A stretch of DNA of 64,000 nt from Hyphomicrobiales bacterium (GTDB lineage: Bacteria > Pseudomonadota > Alphaproteobacteria > Rhizobiales > Xanthobacteraceae): contig JAKFVL010000004.1 in NCBI GenBank assembly GCA_021732215.1, positions 124,001 through 188,000 on the forward strand, in the 5' to 3' direction. How positions within the stretch are numbered: position 1 is the first letter of the stretch; the number at the start of each line of letters is the position of its first letter. This document shows, one piece after another, positions 34,874 to 45,407 of this stretch. A program made the position numbers and the translations under genes. The notes beneath the pieces were generated by a model. It saw only the letters and a program-made list of their open reading frames with translations. It searched no databases and had not been told where the DNA came from.

Positions 34874-37800
34874 CTACGCCACGTTCTGGTCGAGAATCTT
34901 GACCGCGTTTTCGAGATTGACCGAAACCAGTTGCGACACGCCGCGTTCCGCCATAGTGACGCCGAACAGCCGGTTCATGCGCGCCATGGTGATCGGATTG
35001 TGGGTGATGATGATGAAGCGGGTCTCGGTCGAGCCGGTCATCTCGTGCAGCAGGTCGCAGAACCGCTCCACGTTGTGATCGTCGAGCGGCGCATCGACTT
35101 CGTCCAGCACGCAGATCGGCGACGGGTTGGTCAGGAACACCGCGAAGATCAGCGCCAAGGCGGTCAGCGCCTGTTCGCCGCCTGAGAGCAGCGACAGCGA
35201 CTGCGGCTTCTTGCCCGGCGGCTTGGCGATGATCTCGAGCCCGGCTTCGAGCGGATCGTCGCTCTCGATCAGGTGCAGCGCGGCTTCGCCGCCGCCGAAC
35301 AGCTCGGCGAACAGCCGCTTGAAGTGGCCGTTGACGACGTCGAACGAAGTCAGCAGCCGCTCGCGCGCTTCGCGGTTGAGGCTCTGGATGCCGGTGCGCA
35401 GCTTCCGGATGGCTTCGACCAGATCGTCGCGTTCGGTGGTCAGCGTCGTGTGCTGGGCCTCGACCTCGCGCAGCTCTTCCTCGGCGCGCAGGTTGACCGC
35501 GCCCAGGCGCTCGCGATCGCGGCGCAGCTTTTCAAGCTCGGCCTCGGTCTCGGCGACCGGCGGCAGCTCGGCATTCGGATCGATCTCCGCCAGCGCCGCC
35601 ACGCCCTGCGGTTCGACCTCGAGGATGTCGTGGATTTCGCGGCCGATGTCCTCGACGCGGCGACGTGCGCCTTCCATGCGTTCCTCGGCGCGGGCGCAGG
35701 CCTCGCGGGCCGACGATAGCGCTTCGAGCGAGGCGCGGGCGGCGCGGTCGGTTTCGGCCATCGCTGTCTCGGCTGCCGCCAGCGCATCGGCCGCGGTGCG
35801 GCGATTGGCTTCGGCGGATTCGATTTCGCTGATCAGTCCGCGACGTTTTTCAGCGAAAGCAGCCGGAGCATTCTCAAGCTCGGCGCGCTCGGTCTTCACT
35901 TCAGCCACGCGCGTCTCGATGGTCGCGATCTGAGACGATGCGTTCTGCTTGCGCGCCTGCCACTCGCTGCTCTCGGCGAGGATCGCCTTGACGCGGCGGT
36001 CGGCCAGCTCGGCCTCGCGCGCCAGCGCCTGCGCTTCGGCGCGAACCTCAGCCGCCTTCTTGCGATGGCCGTCGATTTCCTCCCGCACGCCGGCCAGTCT
36101 GGTTTCGGTTTGCTGGGTCGCCGGCGTTTCGCCCAGCGTGGCGACCGCGCCTTCGTGGGCCGCGCGAGCCTCGGTGACATCGGCCTCCAGACGCGCGGCG
36201 GCTTCGGCCAAAGCCGAGCGGCGCGCAGCGTGGCGGTTGATCTCGCGCTCGGTCGCCGCGTGCTTCTCGCGCGCAACGTTGGCATCGCGCTGCGCGTTGC
36301 GCGAGGCTTCGCGAGCTGCAGTTTCAGCCGCTGCCGCCGTCTTCAGTTCCTGCTCGGCGGCGTCAAGCGCCTGCCGCTTCGCGGCGGCATCGGTGCGTGC
36401 GCTCTCCAGTTCGGTCTCGATGTCGACGAGGCGCGCGCGCTCGGCCAGACGCCGCGCCGCGCCGGTCGGCGCGTGGGCTGCGGCGACGAAGCCGTCCCAG
36501 CGCCAGACGTCGCCTTCGACCGAGACCAGCCGCTGACCGGTCTTGAGTTCACTGGCCAGCTGCGCGCCACGATCTTTCGCGACGACGCCGATCTGGGCCA
36601 GACGCCGCGCCAGTTCCGGCGGCGCCTGCACATGATTTGAGAGCGGGTCGGTGCCTTCCGGCAGCGCCGGGTCGCTTGCCCCGTCGCCTGCAAGCGTCCA
36701 GCGCATCGGCGCGGACGGATCGACTGGCGCGTCGAGATCGTCGCCGAGCACCGCGCCGATGGCTTTCTCGTAGCCCTTGGTGACGCTGATGCCGTCGATG
36801 ATCGGTGGCCACAAATTCTTGGTTTCGCCATTAACGATCTTCGAGATCGTCCGGGCCTCTGTCTCGAGCCGTTGCACGCGGCGGTCGGCATCCGCGAGGG
36901 GAGCGCGCGCGGCTTCCAGTTTGGCGCGGGCTGCGACATGGGCTGCTTCGCAGGCCTGTGACGAGGTTTCCGCCTGACTCAGCGATTGTCCGGCCGTCTC
37001 CATCACGGCAGCAAGCACAGCGAGATCGCCGAGCGTGCCGGTTTCGCCTTCGAGCCTGGCGGTTTCGGCCTTGACGTTGGCGATGTCCTGATCGAGCCGC
37101 GCCACACGGTCGCGATGCGAGCGGACGCTGGCCTCGAGCTGGTTGCGCTTCGCGGTGAGATCGGCGAGCGCCGTGGTCAGTTCGGAGAATGTGCGCTCGG
37201 CTGCGGACAGCGTCGCCTCGGCCTCGCCGACGCGCTCGTCGGTGCCGCTGCGCTTTTCGACATGCGCCTTGATCTCGTCCTTCAGAATAGCGTCTTCCGA
37301 CGACAGGCGCTGCAGCGCCGCATCGGCGTCGGACGACAAGCGCTGCTCGCGTTCGATGTCGCCGCCAAACTGCGTCAGACGGCGGTCGAGGTCGTCCATG
37401 CGCTCCTTGGCGCGCTGTTCTTCGCGGTCGAGCAGTTCGCGGGCGTTGGTGAGACGCTGAAGCCCGGCGGCGGCGCGGGCCTCGGTATCCCGCAGGCCGG
37501 GAAGCTCGGACGCGCGGATCGCCTGGATGCGGGCGGCCTCAGCCTGCTCGCGGGTGCGTTCCGCCATCTCGCGGACGGTGAGATCGTGGTTGCGGCCGGC
37601 TTCGGTGACGTCCGCATTGGCTTCCAGCCAGCGCAGATGAAACAGCGTGGCTTCGGCCTTGCGGACCTTGGCTGCGACTTCGCGGTAGCGGATCGCCTGC
37701 CGCGCCTGACGCTTGAGGCCGTCCATCTGGCCGGCGAGCTGGCCGATCACGTCCTCGACGCGGGTGAGATTGGTTTCGGCGGCACGCAGGCGCAATTCGG

Positions 37801-38338
37801 CCTCGTGGCGGCGGGCATGGAGGCCCGCGACGCCTGCGGCATCTTCCAGCACGCGGCGGCGCTGCTCGGGCTTGGCCTGAATGATTTCGCCGATCTTGCC
37901 CTGGTGGACGAGTGCTGGCGAGCGCGCGCCTGTGGCGGCGTCCGCGAACAGAAGCTGCACATCGCGCGCACGCACGTCCTTGCCGTTGATGCGGTAGACC
38001 GATCCGGCCTCGCGCTCGATGCGGCGGGAAATTTCCAGAATCTCGGCGTCGTTGACGGCGGCGGGCGCAGTGCGCTCCGCATTGTCGATGGTCATCACCA
38101 CTTCGGCGTGATTGCGCGACGGCCGGTTGCCGGAGCCGGCGAAAATCACCGAATCCATGTCGGCAGCGCGCAGCGACTTGTGCGAGGTTTCGCCCATCGC
38201 CCAGCGCAGCGCTTCGACGAGATTGGATTTGCCGCAGCCGTTCGGACCGACCACGCCGGTGAGGCCGGGTTCGATCAGAAAATCGGTGGGTTCGACGAAG
38301 GACTTGAAACCGTGAAGGCGAAGACGGGTGAGTTTCAT
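34874..38338 (-). CDS. smc: chromosome segregation protein SMC
   Basis: A 1154-aa structural maintenance of chromosomes protein: N-terminal ATPase half with Walker A GPNGCGKSNLVEALRWAMGE (about 32-51), long coiled coils, a hinge near 500-650 (IDGISVTKGYEKAIGAVLGD), a second coiled coil and the C-terminal half with LSGGEQALTALALIFAVFL and Walker B CVLDEVDAPLDDHN. It compacts and organises the chromosome as a dimer. The start is ATG 38338 (MKLTRLRLHGFKSF). It follows the dsbA-like gene in the same direction across a 310-bp gap. Confidence 0.97.
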   Translation of the reverse strand: MKLTRLRLHGFKSFVEPTDFLIEPGLTGVVGPNGCGKSNLVEALRWAMGETSHKSLRAADMDSVIFAGSGNRPSRNHAEVVMTIDNAERTAPAAVNDAEILEISRRIEREAGSVYRINGKDVRARDVQLLFADAATGARSPALVHQGKIGEIIQAKPEQRRRVLEDAAGVAGLHARRHEAELRLRAAETNLTRVEDVIGQLAGQMDGLKRQARQAIRYREVAAKVRKAEATLFHLRWLEANADVTEAGRNHDLTVREMAERTREQAEAARIQAIRASELPGLRDTEARAAAGLQRLTNARELLDREEQRAKERMDDLDRRLTQFGGDIEREQRLSSDADAALQRLSSEDAILKDEIKAHVEKRSGTDERVGEAEATLSAAERTFSELTTALADLTAKRNQLEASVRSHRDRVARLDQDIANVKAETARLEGETGTLGDLAVLAAVMETAGQSLSQAETSSQACEAAHVAARAKLEAARAPLADADRRVQRLETEARTISKIVNGETKNLWPPIIDGISVTKGYEKAIGAVLGDDLDAPVDPSAPMRWTLAGDGASDPALPEGTDPLSNHVQAPPELARRLAQIGVVAKDRGAQLASELKTGQRLVSVEGDVWRWDGFVAAAHAPTGAARRLAERARLVDIETELESARTDAAAKRQALDAAEQELKTAAAAETAAREASRNAQRDANVAREKHAATEREINRHAARRSALAEAAARLEADVTEARAAHEGAVATLGETPATQQTETRLAGVREEIDGHRKKAAEVRAEAQALAREAELADRRVKAILAESSEWQARKQNASSQIATIETRVAEVKTERAELENAPAAFAEKRRGLISEIESAEANRRTAADALAAAETAMAETDRAARASLEALSSAREACARAEERMEGARRRVEDIGREIHDILEVEPQGVAALAEIDPNAELPPVAETEAELEKLRRDRERLGAVNLRAEEELREVEAQHTTLTTERDDLVEAIRKLRTGIQSLNREARERLLTSFDVVNGHFKRLFAELFGGGEAALHLIESDDPLEAGLEIIAKPPGKKPQSLSLLSGGEQALTALALIFAVFLTNPSPICVLDEVDAPLDDHNVERFCDLLHEMTGSTETRFIIITHNPITMARMNRLFGVTMAERGVSQLVSVNLENAVKILDQNVA

Positions 38339-38648
38339 CAACGATGCTCGGTTGGCAGGTCTGATTGTGCTGCCGGGGCAAAGCCATAAGAGGACTCTAC
38401 CATCTTGCGGGACGAGTCGCAGACTGCGGCTCGGAATGGGCGGACAATGGCGAGGGTGCCGGTCCAGAGCAACCGCCGGGAGCCGCTTTTCCCAAGGGTT
38501 TTCAAGCAGATTGCCGGGTTATCAAACGGGAAAAATCTTTTGCCTGTTTTGGCCCGTTTCGGCCACCGGCGCGGTTGACCGGGGCGCGGGCCGATCGAAA
38601 CCGTCGAACTGATTCGCCAAGGATTTATGACCCGGCGTGATGAAAGGC
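38339..38648. other. 310-bp gap between dsbA-like gene and smc
   Basis: No gene, strong hairpin terminator or palindromic repeat was seen. The stretch GGGAAAAATCTTTTGCC at about 38529-38545 is locally AT-rich. The smc promoter and leader are expected near the 38340 end. Confidence 0.5.
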
Positions 38649-39326
38649 TCAGCTCTTCAGCAGCGGCTTGATCATCTTGTCGAACGCCTCGAACGAGGTG
38701 TCGCCTTTCAGCGGCGTGCCGTTGACGAAGAAGAACGGCGTCGAATTCACCTTGAGCTTGGTGTTGGCATGATCGAGCGTCTGCACGATGCCGTCGAGCA
38801 GGCGCTTGCCGGTCTCGGTCTTCTTGTCGAGGCAGGCCTCGACCGCTTCCTCGCTCATGCCGGCCTGCTTGCCGATCCGCTTGAGCGTCGGCAGTGGTGT
38901 GCGAGCCAGATCGTTCTGCTGCTTGAACATCGCATCGACCAGCGCGAAGTAGGTCGATGCATTGTCCTTGGCGATGCAGCGCGCCACGATCGAGCCCGCG
39001 GCGGCGACCTCATCGAGCGGGAATTCGCGGAAGATGAAACGCACCTTTCCGGAGTCGATGTATTCCGACTTGAGCTTGGGGAACACGGTATTGGTGAAGC
39101 TCGCGCAATGCGGGCAGGTCATCGAGGCGTACTCGATGATCGTCACCGATGCGTTCTCGGGACCGAGCGCCATGTCGCCGAGCGGGCTCGGCGTTGCGAT
39201 CTCGGCCGCGGTCTGAGCCGCGGCCTCGCCGATCAGGTCCGGAAACTTGAATGGCGAGATGCCGAGCAGGGCAGTAGCGCCGGTCATCGACAGAAGGGCT
39301 GAAAAAGCGCGGCGCGTGAGGATCAA
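38649..39326 (-). CDS. DsbA family thioredoxin-fold protein
   Basis: A 225-aa exported thiol protein. It has an N-terminal twin-arginine-like signal (LTRRAFSALLSMTGATALLG) and the active-site motif CPHC in YASMTCPHCASFTNTVF, then FIFREFPLDEVA and the cis-Pro segment NSTPFFFVNGTPL. Initiation appears to be TTG at 39326, preceded by GGAGCAG. Likely a periplasmic disulfide oxidoreductase or isomerase. It lies in the cluster DUF721 - dsbA-like - smc, all on the minus strand. Confidence 0.92.
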   Translation of the reverse strand: MILTRRAFSALLSMTGATALLGISPFKFPDLIGEAAAQTAAEIATPSPLGDMALGPENASVTIIEYASMTCPHCASFTNTVFPKLKSEYIDSGKVRFIFREFPLDEVAAAGSIVARCIAKDNASTYFALVDAMFKQQNDLARTPLPTLKRIGKQAGMSEEAVEACLDKKTETGKRLLDGIVQTLDHANTKLKVNSTPFFFVNGTPLKGDTSFEAFDKMIKPLLKS

Positions 39327-39431
39327 AGGACTGCTCCGGATTGGACAAAAGCGCTCGAAATGATCGAGCTTCGCTAGCTTGAAACGAAGATTGTGGCAAT
39401 GCCGGGCCGGAACGGCAAACGGCGAGAAGTG

Positions 39432-39926
39432 TCACTTTCCTTTGATCGCTCCTTCTTGGATCGTGGCGCCCAGACGGGCCAATGCGCCGCGCAGCTTGTC
39501 ATCCTCGACGCTGCCCAGCGTGCCTTCGATCTCGGCGACCTTGGCGGCATCGAGCGCGGGTGCGCGCTTGGGCGCGTCCCGGCGCGACAGCGGAGCCTGG
39601 CGGAGCGCGATGCGGCCGATCGCATTCCAGCCGAAGAACGTGTTCACCCGCTGCAATATGGCGTCCGAGGAATGCTGGATCTCCAGCGCCATCGGGCCTT
39701 CCACACGCAGGATCAATGTCGCCGGTTCCGGCGGCTGATCGCCGACCGGCCGCGGCCACTGGATTTTCAGTGGCTCGGAGTGCGCGGCGACATCCATGCC
39801 CGCGATCTCCGCCCATCGCGTCACCAGTTCGCGCGAAGCAAAGCCCTGCTTGGCAAAGACGTCGTTGATGGTGCTGCCAAGCAGCACAGACAACGGCCTT
39901 GCGGATATCGGACCGGGTTTGCTCAT
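39432..39926 (-). CDS. DUF721 (DciA-like) protein
   Basis: A 164-aa protein starting MSKPGPISARPLSVLLGSTI, with KQGFASRELVTRWAEIAGMD and LILRVEGPMALEIQHSSDAI, the DUF721 core, then a charged C-terminal tail. The family includes DciA, a helicase loader in bacteria lacking DnaC. The start at 39926 is preferred over an in-frame one at 39947. It is divergent from mutY across a palindromic repeat. The helicase-loading role here is inferred from family. Confidence 0.83.
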   Translation of the reverse strand: MSKPGPISARPLSVLLGSTINDVFAKQGFASRELVTRWAEIAGMDVAAHSEPLKIQWPRPVGDQPPEPATLILRVEGPMALEIQHSSDAILQRVNTFFGWNAIGRIALRQAPLSRRDAPKRAPALDAAKVAEIEGTLGSVEDDKLRGALARLGATIQEGAIKGK

Positions 39927-39979
39927 GAGTCCACTATACACTGTCATCGCCGGGCATAGCCATTCGAAGAACGGCGTCG

Positions 39980-40052
39980 CTTCGCTCGGCCATGACCCGG
40001 CTATCCACGCCTTTGAAGAAAGACGTGGATGCCCGCGACCAGCGCAGTCATG
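39980..40052. repeat. palindromic repeat, family B copy 2
   Basis: Arms ATCCACGCCTTT and AAAGACGTGGAT, followed by GCCCGCGACCAGCGCAGTCA, lie between divergent DUF721 and mutY. The left end is diverged. Confidence 0.8.
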
Positions 40053-40090
40053 AGGTGGAGAGTTGAGGGCGCAGCAGCTAGATTGCCGGG

Positions 40091-41212
40091 ATGAAGGTCA
40101 TCGCAGCCAGACGAACACGAGTCGCGGAACGGTCACCGGCCGATCGCGCGGCGCTTCTGCTCGCCTGGTACGACCGCCATCGCCGCAGGCTGCCATGGCG
40201 TGCGTTGCCCGGCGAATGCTCCGATCCTTATGCCGTCTGGCTGTCGGAAATCATGCTGCAGCAGACCACGGTGAAGGCCGTCGGGCCGTATTTCGAGAAA
40301 TTCCTGTTGCGCTGGCCGACGGTGACGGCGCTCGGCGGCGCATCGCTCGACGACGTCTTGAGGATGTGGGCCGGGCTTGGGTACTACTCGCGTGCGCGCA
40401 ACCTGCATGCCTGTGCTGTCGCGGTGATGCGCGACCACGCCGGGCGTTTTCCTGACACCGAACAAGGCTTGCTCACGTTGCCGGGCATCGGGCCATACAC
40501 CGCCGCCGCGATTGCCGCGATCGCGTTCGACCGCAGAACGATGCCGGTGGATGGCAACATCGAGCGCGTGGTGTCGCGTTTGTTCGCTGTCGAGGAATCG
40601 CTGCCGCAAGCGAAGCCGCGCATCAAGCAACTCGCCGGGACGCTGCTCGGGCCGGCGCTGGCGGGCGACAGCGCGCAGGCGCTGATGGACCTTGGCGCCA
40701 CGATCTGTACGCCAAAGAAGCCCGCGTGTTCGTTATGCCCCTTGAATGATGACTGCGCGGCGCTCGCGCGCGGCGATCAGGAGACGTTTCCGCTTAAAGC
40801 GCGCAAGAAAACCGGAGAGTTGCGGCGTGGCGCGGCGTTTGTCGTCACGCGCGGCCAGGAACTGCTTTTGCGCACGCGGCCGGCGAAAGGCCTGCTCGGC
40901 GGCATGACAGAAGTGCCGACCTCGGACTGGCTGGTCGGGCATGACGACAAGGCCGCGCTGAAGCAGGCGCCTGCAATCAAAGGTGCAAGCAGGTGGCATC
41001 GCAGGGCGGGCGTGGTGACGCACGTATTCACGCATTTTCCGCTGGAGCTTGCGGTCTATACGGCCAGCGTTCCCGCACGCACCCGCGCGCCCGGGGGAAT
41101 GCGCTGGGTCGCGATTGATACGGTAAAGGACGAGGCGTTGCCGAATGTGATGCGCAAGGTCGTCGCGCACGGGCTGGGCAATGACCGGTCGGCGTCTTTG
41201 CGAGGAGCTTAG
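40091..41212 (+). CDS. mutY: A/G-specific adenine glycosylase
   Basis: Removes adenine mispaired with 8-oxoguanine. The 373-aa protein has the helix-hairpin-helix LLTLPGIGPYTAAAIAAIAF with the catalytic Asp region DRRTMPVDGNIERV, the 4Fe-4S ligands C-x6-C-x2-C-x5-C in CTPKKPACSLCPLNDDC (about 206-222) and a C-terminal NUDIX-like domain for 8-oxoG recognition. The last residues (about SLRGA and the stop) are encoded within a family A palindromic repeat, so the C-terminal tail has been changed by the repeat. Confidence 0.95.
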   Translation: MKVIAARRTRVAERSPADRAALLLAWYDRHRRRLPWRALPGECSDPYAVWLSEIMLQQTTVKAVGPYFEKFLLRWPTVTALGGASLDDVLRMWAGLGYYSRARNLHACAVAVMRDHAGRFPDTEQGLLTLPGIGPYTAAAIAAIAFDRRTMPVDGNIERVVSRLFAVEESLPQAKPRIKQLAGTLLGPALAGDSAQALMDLGATICTPKKPACSLCPLNDDCAALARGDQETFPLKARKKTGELRRGAAFVVTRGQELLLRTRPAKGLLGGMTEVPTSDWLVGHDDKAALKQAPAIKGASRWHRRAGVVTHVFTHFPLELAVYTASVPARTRAPGGMRWVAIDTVKDEALPNVMRKVVAHGLGNDRSASLRGA

Positions 41213-41273
41213 CGACGAAGCAGTACAGGTCGGCACCAGGAAATGGATTGCTTCGCGGGCGCTCGCAATGACG
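41193..41273. repeat. palindromic repeat, family A copy 3 (overlaps mutY 3' end)
   Basis: A diverged family A element, CGTCTTTGCGAGGAGCTTAG through GCTCGCAATGACG. It overlaps the last 20 bases of mutY and fills the gap to the convergent monooxygenase gene. Confidence 0.88.
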
Positions 41274-41279
41274 GCCGAA

Positions 41280-42569
41280 TTATCCCGCGCTCGATATCAC
41301 CGGTGGCGGCGGCATTGTCACGATCGGCGGCTTGGCGTTGAGCGCCTCGACCTGAAAACCGGCGACGCGCTTGTAGTTGTTGGCGATGTCTTCCAGCTCT
41401 TGCTGCGACAGCACGTCGGTGACGACCTTGAAGCCGTCCGGCGCGCGCTCCTCGATCAGCTGCATGACCTGTTCGGGGCCGTTCTTGCGGTTGAGCATCA
41501 CAAGGTCGGTGGTCGCGGGCCGCCGTTCGGCCTCATAGGCTTCCAGCGCGGTCTGCGTTTCGCCATGCTTCAGGATTTCGCGTGTGATGGTGCGCGCATC
41601 GAGGATCGCCTGCGATGCGCCGTTCGAGCCGATCGGATACATCGGGTGCGCGGCGTCGCCCATCAGCGTGATCGGGCCGAAGGTCCATCGGTTGACCGGA
41701 TCGCGATCGACCAGCGGATATTCGTAAGGATGCGGGCAGTTGCGGATCAGAGCCGGCACGTCGAGCCAGTCGAAGCGCCAGTCCTCGAACCACGGCAGGA
41801 ATTCGTCGAGCCTGGCGGTGCGGTTGTAATCCTCGCGCCGCCACTTGTAATCCGGATCGAGATGCCGCTCGGCGACCCAGTTGATCAGGTATTTGCCATT
41901 GGCGTCAGGCGTCTTCGAGATCGGATAGCAGACGAACTTCAGGATCTGATGCCCGGCCATGATCATGGTGCGGCCGGACAAGAACGCATCGCCCGGAGTG
42001 ATGCCGCGCCACAGGATGCGGCCGTTCCAGATCGGCGGACCTTCGTCCGGGTACAGCTTTTCGCGGATGGCGGAATGGATACCGTCGGCGGCGATCAGCA
42101 GCGTGCCGTCATAAATGCCCGCATTGTTGCCGGTGGTCTTGTCAACGAAGCTCGCGCGCACGCCGCCGTCGATTTCCTTGAAATGCGACAGGTGATGGCT
42201 GGTGAGAATGTTGTCGCGGCCGAGCCGTTCGATCGCGGCGTCGAGCAGGATGGTTTGCAGCGTGCCGCGATGGATCGAGAACTGCGGCCACTTGTACCCC
42301 GCCTCGATGCCGCGCGCTTCGCTCCAGATCGGTTTGCCGTGCTTGGAGAAGTAGGCGAGCTCTTTGGTGCGGACGCCGGACGCATCGAGCCTGTCGTGCA
42401 GCCCGAGTTCGATCAATTCGCGCACCGCATGAGGCAGCACGTTGATGCCGACGCCAAGCGGTTTGAGTTCCGGCACGCTCTCGAACACGCGGCACGGCAC
42501 GCCGATCTGATGAAGGCTGAGCGCCAGAGTCAGTCCGCCGATGCCGCCGCCCGCGATGAGAACTGTCAT
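41280..42569 (-). CDS. FAD-dependent monooxygenase (PhzS/salicylate hydroxylase-like)
   Basis: A 429-aa flavoprotein monooxygenase: FAD-binding GxGxxG in VLIAGGGIGGLTLALSL (residues 3-19), DG motif LLIAADGIHSAIREKLYP and the second FAD motif ITLMGDAAHPMYPIGSNGAS. LGVGINVLPHAVRELIELGL resembles group A aromatic hydroxylases such as PhzS. The substrate is unknown. Start ATG 42569. The next gene-like material downstream of its start is the displaced ccrM tail. Confidence 0.88.
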   Translation of the reverse strand: MTVLIAGGGIGGLTLALSLHQIGVPCRVFESVPELKPLGVGINVLPHAVRELIELGLHDRLDASGVRTKELAYFSKHGKPIWSEARGIEAGYKWPQFSIHRGTLQTILLDAAIERLGRDNILTSHHLSHFKEIDGGVRASFVDKTTGNNAGIYDGTLLIAADGIHSAIREKLYPDEGPPIWNGRILWRGITPGDAFLSGRTMIMAGHQILKFVCYPISKTPDANGKYLINWVAERHLDPDYKWRREDYNRTARLDEFLPWFEDWRFDWLDVPALIRNCPHPYEYPLVDRDPVNRWTFGPITLMGDAAHPMYPIGSNGASQAILDARTITREILKHGETQTALEAYEAERRPATTDLVMLNRKNGPEQVMQLIEERAPDGFKVVTDVLSQQELEDIANNYKRVAGFQVEALNAKPPIVTMPPPPVISSAG

Positions 42570-42639
42570 GCTACGCCTCTCGGTACGAGGCGTTCATGAC
42601 ACGGGACAGCGTTTGGGGGCAACCGCGAAGGGCTTCCAT

Positions 42640-42716
42640 CGTCATGCCCGGGCTTGATCCGGGCATCCATCTTGTTGCGACGAAAGATGGATTGCTTCGC
42701 TTTGCTCTCAATGACC
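42640..42716. repeat. hybrid family A/B palindromic repeat
   Basis: CGTCATGCCCGGGCTTGATC CGGGCATCCA is a family B arm; it is joined to ATGGATTGCTTCG ... CTCAATGAC, a family A arm. The element therefore looks like a recombinant of the two types. It lies 24 bp from the displaced ccrM tail. Confidence 0.8.
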
Positions 42717-42739
42717 GATACCGGACGCCGAGATTAAAC

Positions 42740-42809
42740 TCAGACCGCCGCCATTTCCTTGCGGATTTCGGCGCGCAGCTCGTCGATCAGCTTGAGACCC
42801 TTCTTGGTC
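42740..42809 (-). pseudogene. displaced 3' end of ccrM
   Basis: Read on the minus strand, this encodes [20 protein letters not shown], then AV and TGA. It is the last 22 residues of CcrM with one change (Glu for Asp). Aligned with the intact ccrM end (44031-44100), 61 of 70 bases match without gaps. Similarity stops at 42809. This copy uses GC-rich synonyms (CGC AAG GAA ... GTC TGA), whereas the copy attached to ccrM uses AGA AAA GAG ... GTT TAG. It is therefore likely to be the native gene end, displaced by an insertion. Confidence 0.88.
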
Positions 42810-42899
42810 GAAGGTGCCTGCGTTCAGGCTGGGCTGGCTGTTGCTGCACAGCAAGAGTTTGGTCTAGTCTCCGTCTACATTTTTTGTCGAGACAACGTT

Positions 42900-44015
42900 A
42901 TGGTATGGCCGTTCTCAAAAAAGACTTCGGGTTTGTCACCTGAGGTCGAGCGCATTTTTGAGAAGATCAGTTACCTGCTCGAAAATGATGCTGAGCAGCT
43001 TGCCCTATACCCGGAGCCATTGAGAGCTCGATTGTTGGCAGGGACGAATGTTGACTGTATTTCTGCTGGTGTTGGCCCGTTTGGGCAGTCAATAAAAAAT
43101 CCAATTCCGGTCAATGGCCCCATTGGAGAAATGGTTTATCTCTCGTCATTGCGTTTTGGCGAACAGCGCCTGCTATTTCATAGGGTGCGATCAATCAACG
43201 AAATTGATATTTATGAATGTGTGACAATGGATGGAGCTTCTTGGGATATACTGTTCCTGGATATGTATCATCCTCGGAAATCTAAACTATCGCCCCGTGA
43301 TTACTCGATGGTGAGCAATCCGCTATTCGGCGGCGTGAATAGAGAGGTGTCGGGCTTTCCGGAGCTGATATACGAGGCGATAGCTGCTCATACCAAAAGT
43401 CAGTTTGGGATGTCGTTGGCCGATCCTCGAATTAGGCAGAGTATTGAGAAGATCAATTTTCAAAAGCCTAGAAGGCACGCTACTAGAATTGCTCGTATTG
43501 TAAGTGGCAATTTTGAAATTAGGCCCGACGATCTAATTGAAGAGCTGACTAACGAAGCCATCGGCTGTCAGACATCTATCTATGATCGACTTTCAAAATT
43601 CGCTGAGGTCGGGCTGAATCGCGAAGATATTCGGATGCCGGAAATCGTATATTTCGTACTATCGCTGACAGTTCATTCGATTTTTCAGTTTAGCCAAATT
43701 AGTGCGAAATCAGATATTGCAGATAAAATTTCGTTGAACGTTCTCAAAATGAATATTGAATCGAATGGCATCAGATCGCCATTGTCAGAAGCAGTCGCTG
43801 CTTATCAAGGACGATTTCGCGTTTATAGAGCCGCGATTTTGCAAATGACCAAAGAGCATGGGGATTTGAGAGATGCTCAGTTCCAGTTTGGACTTCTTCT
43901 CAGTCAAAATCTAACGGGTAAAAATAGTCCTGTTTTTGGGGCGTTTCTGAGTAGTGCGGTGGGCGTTATACTAGCCGAGCTCAATGAAATTATCGTGGAA
44001 GTTGAGAGCGTCTAG
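42900..44015 (+). CDS. orphan AT-rich gene inserted at ccrM 3' end
   Basis: A 371-aa protein of unknown family, MVWPFSKKTSGLSPEVERIF onward. The first half contains NPIPVNGPIGEMVYLSSLRF, DIYECVTMDGASWDILFLDM and YHPRKSKLSPRDY; the second half is helical, with FRVYRAAILQMTKEHGDLRD. There are no signal peptide, membrane segments or DNA-binding or nuclease motifs that I recognise. Codon use is strongly AT-rich (ATT, AAA, AAT common), unlike both neighbours. It is the only gene between the displaced and attached copies of the ccrM tail, and it converges with ccrM. ATG 42900 is chosen; an in-frame start at 42759 would run through the displaced tail. Confidence 0.8.
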   Translation: MVWPFSKKTSGLSPEVERIFEKISYLLENDAEQLALYPEPLRARLLAGTNVDCISAGVGPFGQSIKNPIPVNGPIGEMVYLSSLRFGEQRLLFHRVRSINEIDIYECVTMDGASWDILFLDMYHPRKSKLSPRDYSMVSNPLFGGVNREVSGFPELIYEAIAAHTKSQFGMSLADPRIRQSIEKINFQKPRRHATRIARIVSGNFEIRPDDLIEELTNEAIGCQTSIYDRLSKFAEVGLNREDIRMPEIVYFVLSLTVHSIFQFSQISAKSDIADKISLNVLKMNIESNGIRSPLSEAVAAYQGRFRVYRAAILQMTKEHGDLRDAQFQFGLLLSQNLTGKNSPVFGAFLSSAVGVILAELNEIIVEVESV

Positions 44016-44030
44016 CTAGGAACTGGTTGC

Positions 44031-45192
<1,162 letters not shown>

Positions 45193-45407
45193 AGGCGACG
45201 CAGCCGGCGACGCGGGACTAACTAAACCGACTGCGGCGATCATGACGGCGCGAGGTAAACGGCAGGTTTATCGGAAAAACTTCTTGTCGCGCCGAGCTAG
45301 GCAATTTTTGCCGGGCGCGCTATTTGTTAAGACAATGGAAATGCGCCAGACTGCCGTCCATATGACGGTCAATGCGCCGCATCGGATTGAAATGAGGGAC
45401 TTGCGCC

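Noticed and set aside
36986-38389. 467-codon plus-strand frame over smc
   Set aside because: Shadow of the smc coiled-coil region on the opposite strand.
42810-44030. Search for an integrase, transposase or inverted ends in the ccrM insertion
   Set aside because: No such gene or terminal inverted repeat was seen; only the duplicated ccrM tail marks the ends.
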